A stretch of 54,685 nt of DNA, taken from contig NZ_MAEW01000005.1 of NCBI RefSeq assembly GCF_002013375.1, positions 1 to 54,685 of the forward strand. The letters are read 5' to 3'. The DNA comes from Mycobacterium sp. D16Q13 (GTDB lineage: Bacteria > Actinomycetota > Actinomycetes > Mycobacteriales > Mycobacteriaceae). This document shows positions 27,194 to 36,052 of the stretch, in pieces; position 1 is the first letter of the stretch; every line of letters begins with the position of its first letter. The notes beneath the pieces were generated by a model. The model saw only the letters and a program-made list of their open reading frames with translations. It was not told the origin of the DNA and searched no databases. The position numbers and the translations under genes were made by a program.

Positions 27194-28318
27194 ATGAAGA
27201 CAAAAGGCGCGCTGATTCGCGAGCTCAACAAGCCGATCGTCGTCGAAGAGATCACCTTCGGTGATCCGGCCGAGGGCGAAGTTCAGGTCCAGTTACACGC
27301 CGCTGGCATGTGCCACTCCGACTACCATGTGCTGACCGGCGCCACCCCGATGGAGCTACCGGTGCTGCCCGGCCACGAGGGCGCGGGCGTCGTGACCAAG
27401 GTGGGCAAGGGCGTCACCTCCGTCCAGGAGGGTGACCACGTCATCTTCGCCTTCATCCCGGCCTGCGGTAAGTGCCCACCGTGTATGCGCGGCTACCGGT
27501 CGCTGTGTGACCGCGGCGCAATCCTGCTGGGCGGCAAGGCTATCGCCGACGGCACCAACCGCATCCACGCGGGCGACACCCCCGTCTCCGCAATGAACCT
27601 GCTCGGCACGTTCTCGCCGTACGCCGTGGTGCACGAGGATTCCGTGGTCAAGATCGACGACAGTGTGCCCTTCGAGTCGGCCGCACTCCTCGGCTGCGCC
27701 GTGCCCACCGGCTTCGGCTCTGCCACCAATATCGCCGAGGTCAGGCCCGGCGAGGACGTCATCATCATCGGTGTTGGCGGAATCGGCATGAGCGCCCTGC
27801 AGGGCGCCGTCGTCTCCGGCGCCCGATACGTCATCGCGATCGACCCGGTGCCGTGGAAGCGTGAGCAGGCCCTGAAGTTCGGCGCCACTCATGTCTATGC
27901 CTCGATGGCCGAGGCCATCATGCCGGTTATGGACCTGACCTGGGGCATCATGGCGCAGAAGACCATCATCACGGTCGGCGAGATGAAGGGCGAATACATC
28001 GAAGAGGCCATGATCCTCACCGCGAAGACCGGCACCTGCGTGGTCACCGGCATGGGCGCGATGGTCGATGTGGACGTGAAGTTCAACCTGTTCCTCTTCA
28101 CGATGCTGCAGAAGACGCTGAAGGGCAACATCTTTGGCGGTGGCACCACCCACACGGAGACACCGCGTCTGGTCGGCCTGTACAAGCAGGGCCTACTCAA
28201 GATCGACGAGATGGTCACCACCACTTACAGCCTGGAGCAGATCAACGAGGGCTACCAGGACATGCTCGACGGCAAGAACATCCGCGGCGTCATCAAGTAC
28301 ACCGAAGCCGACTGGTAA
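27194..28318 (+). CDS. Zinc-dependent NDMA-type alcohol dehydrogenase
   Basis: 374 residues. Medium-chain dehydrogenase with the catalytic zinc ligands (AAGMCHSDYH and GHEGAG), the structural zinc cysteines (CGKCPPCMRGYRSLC) and the NAD-binding VGVGGIGMSALQGA. It closely follows the class of mycobacterial dehydrogenases that hold NAD(H) tightly and need an artificial acceptor such as NDMA or the mycofactocin system. The sequence is close to M. tuberculosis AdhB/AdhE types. It oxidises alcohols to aldehydes; the natural substrate is unknown. Confidence 0.88.
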   Translation: MKTKGALIRELNKPIVVEEITFGDPAEGEVQVQLHAAGMCHSDYHVLTGATPMELPVLPGHEGAGVVTKVGKGVTSVQEGDHVIFAFIPACGKCPPCMRGYRSLCDRGAILLGGKAIADGTNRIHAGDTPVSAMNLLGTFSPYAVVHEDSVVKIDDSVPFESAALLGCAVPTGFGSATNIAEVRPGEDVIIIGVGGIGMSALQGAVVSGARYVIAIDPVPWKREQALKFGATHVYASMAEAIMPVMDLTWGIMAQKTIITVGEMKGEYIEEAMILTAKTGTCVVTGMGAMVDVDVKFNLFLFTMLQKTLKGNIFGGGTTHTETPRLVGLYKQGLLKIDEMVTTTYSLEQINEGYQDMLDGKNIRGVIKYTEADW

Positions 28319-28337
28319 GCCGAATCTTTCGCCGACG

Positions 28338-28383
28338 GTAACGCCACGCAGACGATTCCCCCGGATTCCCTGCGTGGCGTTAC
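28338..28383 (+). terminator. Perfect 14-bp hairpin between alcohol dehydrogenase and pirin
   Basis: GTAACGCCACGCAG at 28338-28351 pairs exactly with 28370-28383 across an 18-base loop. No U-tract follows, which is common for mycobacterial terminators. The hairpin ends nine bases before the pirin ATG, so it may also affect pirin translation. Confidence 0.6.
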
Positions 28384-28392
28384 TGTCGATAT

Positions 28393-29139
28393 ATGGCTAT
28401 CGACGTCCGGCGCGCGAGTGAGCGGCTCGCGACCACGATCTCGTGGCTGGATTCCAAGCACTCCTTTTCCTTCGGCGAGCACTACGACCCGCACAACACC
28501 CACCACGGACTACTGCTGGTCAACAACGACGACATCGTGCTGCCGGGCGCCGGCTTCGAGACACATCCCCATCGCGATATGGAGATCGTCACCTGGGTGC
28601 TGCAGGGATCGCTGGTGCACCAGGACTCCGAGGGCAACGCAGGGGTGATCTATCCCGGTCTGGCACAACGAATGTCGGCAGGATCCGGCATTCTGCATTC
28701 GGAGAAGAACGACTCGTGGCGACTCTCGGGTGAACGTCACTCCGACCCGGTGCGATTCATCCAGATGTGGGTCAGTCCCGACGACTCGGGGCTTGATCCG
28801 GGTTACCAACAGCTGGAGATCGATGGCGAGCTGCTCAGCGGCGGGCTGGTGACCGTGGCCTCGGGGATGCCGCGGCACCGGGATCAGACGGCGATCACCA
28901 TTGCCCAGAAGAACGCGGCACTGCACGCGGCGCGCATCCCCGCCGGGGACAGCGTCGAGCTTCCGGCAGCACCGTTCGTGCATCTGTTTATCGCCCGCGG
29001 CGCCGTGGTCCTCGAGGGAGCCGGTGAGCTTGCCGAGGGAGATGCCGTGCGACTCAGCGACACCGGCGCTGCACGGGTCACCGCGACGACCGATGCCGAA
29101 GTCCTCGTATGGGAGATGCACGCCCGCTTGGGCGGCTAG
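28393..29139 (+). CDS. Pirin family protein
   Basis: 248 residues with the bicupin pirin fold. The N-terminal metal site is visible in FETHPHRDMEIVTWVLQGS (His-x-His and Glu), followed by HQDSEGN. Bacterial pirins have been described as quercetin 2,3-dioxygenases or regulators of metabolic enzymes, but many have no known role. The ATG directly follows a hairpin, with no clear Shine-Dalgarno. Confidence 0.87.
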   Translation: MAIDVRRASERLATTISWLDSKHSFSFGEHYDPHNTHHGLLLVNNDDIVLPGAGFETHPHRDMEIVTWVLQGSLVHQDSEGNAGVIYPGLAQRMSAGSGILHSEKNDSWRLSGERHSDPVRFIQMWVSPDDSGLDPGYQQLEIDGELLSGGLVTVASGMPRHRDQTAITIAQKNAALHAARIPAGDSVELPAAPFVHLFIARGAVVLEGAGELAEGDAVRLSDTGAARVTATTDAEVLVWEMHARLGG

Positions 29140-29254
29140 CGCACCTCATCGCGACGCTGCCGATGTCCGATCGATCCCCACTTGTTACCAAAGTTGACCG
29201 TGTTGCTGCTGTGATTATCGTTGACTATTCAAGATCGTCACAGGAGGGACCGCC

Positions 29255-30367
29255 GTGGGCATTTCGCGCTTATCGCGTCTTCCGCGAGCCCGTTCCGGAC
29301 GTCGCCTGATCGCCGCCGCCTTCGGCATGATGCTGGTGGCGGCATTGCCCATTCCCGCCACCCATAACACCGCCCGGGCCGAGGCGGCCCACGATGCGGT
29401 ACTCGCGGCCATCGCCAACACCAAGGGCACCTTCCTGGTCTACAACTTCGGCAGCGGCAACCCGGCCCCCTTCCGCAATGCGGCCGGCAATGAGTACACG
29501 CTGGACAATGGCGGCCACCTCATGGTCATCAAGAGCGCCTCGTCGCGGATGCGCGCAAACCTGTTGGTGGACACCCATTCCGGCTATCAGTCCCGCTGCG
29601 AACGTGATGCGCGCGCCCGCACCTCCGAGGGGCTGTGGCAGGCCTCGGAGACATACAAGCCCATGGCCGCCTGGATGACCATGGGCAAGCCCACGTTCAT
29701 CATCAACGCCAACTTCTTCGACGTCCGGGGCCAAAAGGGCGGTAACTGGAAGAGCACCGGATGTACCTCGCCGCTGGGCGCCTATGTCGATACCGCCAAC
29801 GGCAGTGCCAACTACAACAAGCAGGTCACCGGAACGCGCGTGTACGCGGGCAAGCAAGCGCTCTCCGGCGGAGATGAAGTCTGGACGGCGCTGGCCACCA
29901 TGGTCTTCTCCCCCGGATCAGCACCCGAGATCATCGCCTCCGCAGGGCCCAAGGACTACGGGTACGCCACCGGTCCGCTAGAAGGCCTGATGGACAAGGG
30001 AGTTCAGTTCGTCGCGGTAAGCGGATTGAAACTGTTGCTTCCAGGATTCACCGAGCAGCTGAACGATCCCGGCCCCGCTGCCGCCCGCACCGCGCTCGGT
30101 TACAAGTCCTCGACCGACGAACTCATGGTCTTCCAGGGCGGCAGCTACACCCCCGACAACCTCCAGGACCTCTACCGCGGACTAGGCGCCGACAATGCCA
30201 TTGCCCTCGACGGGGGCGGCTCCTCGGCCATCGTGCTGCGCCGCGACGCCGGCGGCATGTGGGCGGGATACGGCTCCCCCAAAGGCAATTGCGATACCAC
30301 CTACACCCTGTGCGATGCCGCCGGGGGCGTCGGACGGGCGCTGCCCAGCTGGCTGGGATTCAGTTAA
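29255..30367 (+). CDS. Secreted phosphodiester glycosidase (NAGPA domain)
   Basis: 370 residues. A twin-Arg/Arg-rich N-terminus and hydrophobic segment end in an ARAEA cleavage-like site, so the protein is exported. The NAGPA/DUF2233 domain is identified by NANFFDVRG and the C-terminal ALDGGGSSA motif. Relatives hydrolyse N-acetylglucosamine-1-phosphodiesters; the envelope substrate here is unknown. AGGAGGG lies six bases before GTG 29255. It converges on mceF with a five-base gap. Confidence 0.85.
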   Translation: MGISRLSRLPRARSGRRLIAAAFGMMLVAALPIPATHNTARAEAAHDAVLAAIANTKGTFLVYNFGSGNPAPFRNAAGNEYTLDNGGHLMVIKSASSRMRANLLVDTHSGYQSRCERDARARTSEGLWQASETYKPMAAWMTMGKPTFIINANFFDVRGQKGGNWKSTGCTSPLGAYVDTANGSANYNKQVTGTRVYAGKQALSGGDEVWTALATMVFSPGSAPEIIASAGPKDYGYATGPLEGLMDKGVQFVAVSGLKLLLPGFTEQLNDPGPAAARTALGYKSSTDELMVFQGGSYTPDNLQDLYRGLGADNAIALDGGGSSAIVLRRDAGGMWAGYGSPKGNCDTTYTLCDAAGGVGRALPSWLGFS

Positions 30368-30372
30368 GCCAC

Positions 30373-31626
30373 CTACTTCGGCGGCTCGATCGGAAGCGTC
30401 GGTCCACCGTACGGCGTCGGAATGGTGAAGCGTCCCTTCGGAGTCGGGTCGGCCACCTTACCTAGATCGGCGCCCTTGGGTGGGCTGGCGGTATCGTCAT
30501 CGGCCGGCCGCGGGGCATTCTTGGCGCCGCGCACCAACACCGCCGGGTCGTCATCTCGGCAGTAGCCCGCATACAGGAACGGCTCCGGGTAATCGGCAGC
30601 CGACACTGCGGTGCGCGGATATCCGTAATCACAGGTGTAGCGGGGATATATGTCGGCGGTGGCCCACACGCCATGGTCGTAGAAGGTGTTGCCCACCGCC
30701 TCGATTACCGATCCGCGGTACGAGGGGAACAACGCGTTGAGCGCCGGCACGCGCACGTAGGACAGCTGCGCCACCGTGGTGAGGTTCCCCAGCAGCTGCG
30801 CCATGGTGTCGGAGTTGTCGGCGAACACGGCGTCGGTGGTGGCCAACGGCCCGGGCACCCTGTCGATCAGCGTGCGAAAGCCGCCGTCCATGCGGGCAAC
30901 GCCGTTCAGGGACCGATTCAGGCCCTGTGTGGTGGTGGCAAGGCCATTGTTCATCTCCGCGAAGGAAGACAACGTCACACGACTCTTCTTGAGAATACTG
31001 ACCGTCTCCGGAAGCACGGAGTCCAGCGTCGACAGGAGGAACACGCCGCCGTCGATGATGTCGGTCATCTTGCGCGGCGCCTCGCGCGAGAGATGGAGTT
31101 CCTTCTTGATGATCTCTAATTTCTGCGTATCTGCCTGTGCAAGAGCACCATCGGCGTTGGCAAGCAGCTTCGATAACGATACCGGGACCGTTGCCTGCCC
31201 GCGGGCGATCACACTGCCGTTGTCCAGGTACGGGCCTGTGGTCGTCACCGGCGCGAAGTCGACGTACTGCTCACCCGCGGGAGAAAGACCGGACACGCGC
31301 ACCGGGCTCCCCACCGGAATCTTCACGTCGGACTCGATGTGAATCCGTGCGACCGGTCCACGAGGAGACGGCGTCACCGAGTCCACCCGTCCAATCCGCA
31401 TGCCGCGCAACGCCACATCCTGGTTGGGGATCAAACCACCGGACTCCGGAAGCTCGATCGACACCTCATAGGTCGAAGCGAATGCCCGGGCACGCAACGC
31501 GCCCACCGCGAGGTAGGCGCACGCCACCACCAGGGTGGCCACCAGGGCAAGCCCCGACAGCCAGAAGCGGTTGCGGTGCCCCATCTTCACGGCGTCCACC
31601 ACCGTGTTGGCCAATACGTTGATCAT
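30373..31626 (-). CDS. Mce-family protein, MceF position
   Basis: 417 residues: one N-terminal membrane helix (about 23-44), the MCE beta-barrel domain (STYEVSIELPESGGLIPNQD to about residue 125) and a long helical domain that would form the lipid tunnel. The Cys-containing segment near RYTCDYGYPRT and a Pro-rich tail complete it. It is the sixth and last gene of the operon, and its ATG overlaps the mceE stop as ATGA. It would contribute one of six chains of an Mce lipid-uptake complex. Confidence 0.87.
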   Translation of the reverse strand: MINVLANTVVDAVKMGHRNRFWLSGLALVATLVVACAYLAVGALRARAFASTYEVSIELPESGGLIPNQDVALRGMRIGRVDSVTPSPRGPVARIHIESDVKIPVGSPVRVSGLSPAGEQYVDFAPVTTTGPYLDNGSVIARGQATVPVSLSKLLANADGALAQADTQKLEIIKKELHLSREAPRKMTDIIDGGVFLLSTLDSVLPETVSILKKSRVTLSSFAEMNNGLATTTQGLNRSLNGVARMDGGFRTLIDRVPGPLATTDAVFADNSDTMAQLLGNLTTVAQLSYVRVPALNALFPSYRGSVIEAVGNTFYDHGVWATADIYPRYTCDYGYPRTAVSAADYPEPFLYAGYCRDDDPAVLVRGAKNAPRPADDDTASPPKGADLGKVADPTPKGRFTIPTPYGGPTLPIEPPK

Positions 31627-32831
31627 CGCGGCGGCCCCTGGGGTACGGGCACAGCGCCCGGTATCGGTTCGATGACTCCGGGCTCCGTCGGGCTCGGGCG
31701 CACCGGAATCGCGGGAGCATCGGGGCCTTTACCCACGACGCGCTCCTGCAAGCGCCACAGGGTGTACTTGAACGATCCGACCAACTTGGCCCAGTCATAG
31801 CGCTTCGGGCCATGAAGTCCCGGATCACCCTGGTAACCGATATCGGGTATCGAGCCGAGCACCAGCCTGTCGATCGATACCCGGGCGGCGAAGGCCGAGC
31901 CCGCCATGATCTTGATGATGGGAGGCATCAGCCGATTCAGCGCGGCAAGGCTGGTATCGGGACTGACCGCGATGTCGTTGAATGAGCCTGCCAGGGTATT
32001 GAAATCGGCGATGACGCTGCGGCCGCTGGTATCGGTACCCGCGATCGACGGGAATTTGGAGAGCTGCTTGGTCACCGCACCCACCTGGTCGGCAAGGTCC
32101 GCGATATGAGATGCATTGGCAGACAGGGTGTCCGTGGCAGGTGCCGCCGCGACCAACAGCTCCGAGAGCGTCTCGTGCCGCGTATTCATCTCAGCGGCAA
32201 GCTGTGCGGTGTCCCGCAGCGCGGAATCCAGCTGGCCGGACCGGGCGTTGAGCGTGCCCAGCAGCCGGTTCGACTTTCCGATCAGATCGCCGAACGCCGC
32301 GCCATTGGGCCCGGTGGCGCGGCCGAGACCGTTCACCGTGCCGGTGAGATTACGTACCGCACCGCCGTTGACGATGATGGCCGCCGAACTCAGCACCGCC
32401 TCCACCGTCGCGGCGGCGGTTGTCGAATCCAGACCGATCGTGTCCCCGTCGCGCAGGAGGGGTGCGTTTGGGTCCGCGGGGCGCGGCGGTTTCAGCGCGA
32501 CGAACACGTCACCCAGCGGCGTCGCGGTGCGCAGCTCCACGGTCGTCCCCTTGGGAATCTCCACATCCGAACGAATCCGCATCGTGACCACGGCGGTGTA
32601 GTTGGTGGTGCTCATGGAGTCGACCTCACCGACGTCGGCGCCGCCCAGTTTCACCTTGGCGCGCGACGGCAGGTTCAAGATGTTGGTGAACACTGCCGTC
32701 AGGCCATAGGAACCACCCGTCATGCCCGGCGCCGGAAGCGGGAGGCTGGCAAGACCGTTCGTGCTACAGCCACTGGTCAGCAGCACGGCGAGAACCACCG
32801 CGGACGCCGCGTATCTTTGCCATCTGTTCAT
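31623..32831 (-). CDS. Mce-family lipoprotein, MceE position
   Basis: About 402 residues from ATG 32831. It has a lipoprotein signal peptide with lipobox LTSGC (Cys22), as expected for the MceE/LprK subunit. The MCE domain (YGLTAVFTNILNLPSRAKVK) is followed by a helical domain and a Pro-rich C-terminus. Overlaps of four bases with both neighbours indicate tight coupling. This lipid-anchored subunit distinguishes E from the other chains and supports a complete A-F set. Confidence 0.88.
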   Translation of the reverse strand: MNRWQRYAASAVVLAVLLTSGCSTNGLASLPLPAPGMTGGSYGLTAVFTNILNLPSRAKVKLGGADVGEVDSMSTTNYTAVVTMRIRSDVEIPKGTTVELRTATPLGDVFVALKPPRPADPNAPLLRDGDTIGLDSTTAAATVEAVLSSAAIIVNGGAVRNLTGTVNGLGRATGPNGAAFGDLIGKSNRLLGTLNARSGQLDSALRDTAQLAAEMNTRHETLSELLVAAAPATDTLSANASHIADLADQVGAVTKQLSKFPSIAGTDTSGRSVIADFNTLAGSFNDIAVSPDTSLAALNRLMPPIIKIMAGSAFAARVSIDRLVLGSIPDIGYQGDPGLHGPKRYDWAKLVGSFKYTLWRLQERVVGKGPDAPAIPVRPSPTEPGVIEPIPGAVPVPQGPPR

Positions 32832-33961
32832 TTCTGCCCCATCGCCGCGAGACCGTCGAGCACATACGTCAATCCGAAATCGGGCCCGTAGTCCTGCAAG
32901 GTGCCTGTGCTGCAACCCAGTTGGCGCAGACCCATCAGATTGCAGATCTCTTTGGCGGCCTGCGTGTCGAACAACAACCTGTCTGCCGGCACATGGGCAC
33001 GCACCACGTTGTTGATCGGGTCGACGATGTTGTAGACGTTGTCCGCCATCAGCGGAAGCAGGTCGAACCCTTCCGATAACTCTCGCCGGTTGTCGTATAT
33101 CGCCTGGGAGATTTGGTTGGAGTTGCCCACGGACTGCTTAATGGCATCGCGATTCTGCTCTAGCAGCGAACCAGCCTGCAACAAAATGTTATTCAGCTGT
33201 TTTCCGGTGGTACCGGATCCCAGCTGCTCCTGATCGAGCACCTGGGACAACTGCCGCACCTGGGACGAGAACTCCCGGATGTTCTGGTCGTTGCGTGCCG
33301 CAGCGTCGAAGAGCGAACTGAGACGGGTGATGATCTTGGTCAGCTGATCCCGAGTCATCGCACCGCCGTCGGCACTCAGACGAAGCGCCTTGGACAACTC
33401 GTCCAGAGATGCTCTCATCAGCTCACCGTTTCCGGATAACGCATTGGCACTGTTGTTCACGACATCGGCCAGCGGGCCGCCGCCCTTGCCGTCACCCTTC
33501 ATCGCCTTGGAGAGCCTGTCGATCATGGCCAGGACCCGATCAAACTCCACGGGCGTCTTCGTGCGGTCCAGCCCGATGACGTCCCCGTTCTTAAGCGTCG
33601 GTCCTCCGCGATACACCGGTGTCAGTTCGATGTGACGGTCGGTGAGAATCGAGGTGGACACCGTGACGGCCTTGGCGTCTGCCGGCACCTTGACCTTCGA
33701 GTCGACTTCGAATTCAACTTCCATATAGGTGCCACGCGAGGTGATCTTCGTGACCTTGCCGATGGGCATGCCCAGTACCGACACCTTGTTATCGGGGTAG
33801 AGGCCGGAGACCGATTCGAATTGAGCCGTGACGGTGAGCCTGTCGATCCGCTCGCGCACATAGGTCCACCCGACGGCCGCCACCACCACCGCGACCACCA
33901 CGGCCAGCGCCCCCGCGATCCAGATGACTCGCCGCGTCCGGGCGCTTATCGGTGTGCTCAT
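32828..33961 (-). CDS. Mce-family protein, MceD position
   Basis: About 377 residues from ATG 33961, overlapping the mceC stop by four bases. It has an N-terminal membrane helix (about 13-32), an MCE domain with FESVSGLYPDNKVSVLGMPI, and a helical tunnel domain rich in Gln, Asn and Leu. It lacks the extended Pro-rich tail of many MceD proteins and ends in GLAAMGQK. Confidence 0.87.
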   Translation of the reverse strand: MSTPISARTRRVIWIAGALAVVVAVVVAAVGWTYVRERIDRLTVTAQFESVSGLYPDNKVSVLGMPIGKVTKITSRGTYMEVEFEVDSKVKVPADAKAVTVSTSILTDRHIELTPVYRGGPTLKNGDVIGLDRTKTPVEFDRVLAMIDRLSKAMKGDGKGGGPLADVVNNSANALSGNGELMRASLDELSKALRLSADGGAMTRDQLTKIITRLSSLFDAAARNDQNIREFSSQVRQLSQVLDQEQLGSGTTGKQLNNILLQAGSLLEQNRDAIKQSVGNSNQISQAIYDNRRELSEGFDLLPLMADNVYNIVDPINNVVRAHVPADRLLFDTQAAKEICNLMGLRQLGCSTGTLQDYGPDFGLTYVLDGLAAMGQK

Positions 33962-35004
33962 TGGCAATCCTTGAAGTACGGGATCATGTTGAACTGCTTG
34001 GCCCGCCCGCTGATCGCGCACATCCACGAATCCACGGCGAGACCACCGGGCGCGCTCAGCTCGAGCGCGTTTCCGTAACCCGTGAGATTGGTGAAGTTTC
34101 GGGCCGCGACCGCCGTCACCTGCAGGATGCTCCGGAACAAGTCATCATGGCCACCGATCAAATTGCTGAAGGTCTTCACATCGGCGATGAGCGCATCGAC
34201 CGCGCGCCTGTCCTTGACCACAACCTTGCTCAGGAAGTTCGTCAGCTCGGTCACCGCGCGCATCATGGAATGAAAACTCGCCTGCCGAGAAACGAACTCG
34301 CCGAGCAGATCACGGCCCTGAATGATCAGCTTGCCGATATCGCTCTGTTGGCGGTACAGGGTGCCCGACACCAACTCGGTACTGGCCAGCAGCGTGCCGA
34401 TCTGATCGCGGCGATGCGCTATCACCGACGACAGCGTCTGGATGTTCTCCATCGCCTGCGGCAGTACGGCGGGTAAGCCCTCGAGCTGTTTACCCAGTAT
34501 CGCCACCGACTCCGCGATCTTGTCCGCATCTACCTGTTCGAAAGTGGAGGTTGCGTCCTGCAGCGTGGCCTGTAGGTCATACGGAACATCGGTGTGCGCA
34601 AGATCGATTCGACGGTTGGGCAACACGCCCTCACCGCCATTGCGTAACTCCACGTACTGATTACCGAGAATCGTGGTGATCTTGATCGACGCTTTGGCAT
34701 CCTTACGCAAGGTGATGTCGTCGCGGACTCGCATACCGACTTCGATATGGTCGCCCGCCAGCTCGACACTCGTGACGTTCCCCACCGGGACCCCCGCATA
34801 CGACACATTGGCCCCAGGTTGCAGCGATGCCGCCTGCAAGAACTCGCCGGTGTAGTGGCTATAGCCGATGCCAATCGCCTTCACCAGCAGCATCGCCCCC
34901 ACCAGGGAACCAATCACCGCCAGCGCGATGGCGCCCAACCAGATCTTGTTATACGTCTCAACGGGGCGCCGCGAGATACGTTGCCACACTGTGCGTTTAT
35001 CCAT
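33958..35004 (-). CDS. Mce-family protein, MceC position
   Basis: About 348 residues from ATG 35004, which lies eight bases inside the mceB 3' end. It has a membrane helix near residues 20-45, the MCE domain (LQPGANVSYAGVPVGNVTSV) and a helical domain. Shorter than many MceC subunits, which often carry a long Pro-rich C-terminus; here the protein stops at IPYFKDCQ. Confidence 0.86.
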   Translation of the reverse strand: MDKRTVWQRISRRPVETYNKIWLGAIALAVIGSLVGAMLLVKAIGIGYSHYTGEFLQAASLQPGANVSYAGVPVGNVTSVELAGDHIEVGMRVRDDITLRKDAKASIKITTILGNQYVELRNGGEGVLPNRRIDLAHTDVPYDLQATLQDATSTFEQVDADKIAESVAILGKQLEGLPAVLPQAMENIQTLSSVIAHRRDQIGTLLASTELVSGTLYRQQSDIGKLIIQGRDLLGEFVSRQASFHSMMRAVTELTNFLSKVVVKDRRAVDALIADVKTFSNLIGGHDDLFRSILQVTAVAARNFTNLTGYGNALELSAPGGLAVDSWMCAISGRAKQFNMIPYFKDCQ

Positions 35005-36052
35005 CTGCCAGGTTCCTGCACTTCGGAGTGTATTGAGCCTTGTTACCAGGGGTGGCGGCATTCACGATGATCGGAACGACGTCGTTCAGTCCGGGGAAAA
35101 ACCCGGTGAGATTGAGATCGCAGACATATCCGTTGATGAACGCGCCCTCTTGGGTGGTCCGCGCGACACCCTTGAGGAGGAGCGGCAGATTGGCGCCGGT
35201 AAACGCCAGCTGCGGTTCTATGGCGTTCAGGTGGCTGACGAATCCCGGTTGCCGGTAAAGTATTTCGTTGAGCTGCGGATATACCGAGTCGGAGATCTTC
35301 GACAATCGACGTACCGCGAAACCCGTCGAACCGATCGAATCCACCAACCCCGCGCGCCGGTTGTCCAGGATTGCCACCATCTCACGCGTATGCGTCAACA
35401 CGGTATCCAGATTTTTATTCTGGCCGGCAAGGGTTTTCGTCAGACCATTGAGATTGGTGATCACCTCGTCGAGAACCTTGTCGCGGCCCGCGAAGGTCTC
35501 GGTAAGTTGCGACGTCTGGTCGACCAGGCCGACGATCGAGCCGCTGTCCCCTTGCAGCGACTTGACGACACCGTCGGTGAGGTTGTCGACCTCGGTGGGA
35601 TCAAGCACGCTGAAAAGAGGTTCAAATCCGTGCAACAGCATGCCGATGTCGAAGGATGGCTCCGTCTGTTCCACGGGAATCACGCTGCCCGGCTTGAGCC
35701 GATCGGTGCTGCCTGTCTTACCCAGGGAGAGTCCCAGATAACGCTGACCAACAATGTTCTGGTACGTGATCGTCGCAATCGTGTTGCCGTACAACGGCTG
35801 CTCGGTCTGTACCCGGAACTCCACCTTGGCCAGATCACCGTCGATCGCGACCGATTCGACGCGCCCGACCCGAACACCAGCTACACGCACGTCATCCCCA
35901 TCGCGCAACCCGGTGACATCGGTGAACATCGCGGCGTAGCTGTACGTCGATCCCGCGACCTCGCGGCGCAGGGTGGCGTACACCAGCCAGGTCATCGCCA
36001 CCGCGATCACCATGAACACCGACAGGCCAATCAAAGGTCCACGAAACTTCAT
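34997..36052 (-). CDS. Mce-family protein, MceB position
   Basis: 351 residues. An N-terminal helix (about 6-28), then an MCE domain (MFTDVTGLRDGDDVRVAGVR) and a helical tunnel domain. The C-terminus ends with a conserved-looking CDLNLTGFFPG and TPKCRNLADG pair of cysteines. The ATG overlaps the mceA stop as ATGA. Confidence 0.87.
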   Translation of the reverse strand: MKFRGPLIGLSVFMVIAVAMTWLVYATLRREVAGSTYSYAAMFTDVTGLRDGDDVRVAGVRVGRVESVAIDGDLAKVEFRVQTEQPLYGNTIATITYQNIVGQRYLGLSLGKTGSTDRLKPGSVIPVEQTEPSFDIGMLLHGFEPLFSVLDPTEVDNLTDGVVKSLQGDSGSIVGLVDQTSQLTETFAGRDKVLDEVITNLNGLTKTLAGQNKNLDTVLTHTREMVAILDNRRAGLVDSIGSTGFAVRRLSKISDSVYPQLNEILYRQPGFVSHLNAIEPQLAFTGANLPLLLKGVARTTQEGAFINGYVCDLNLTGFFPGLNDVVPIIVNAATPGNKAQYTPKCRNLADG

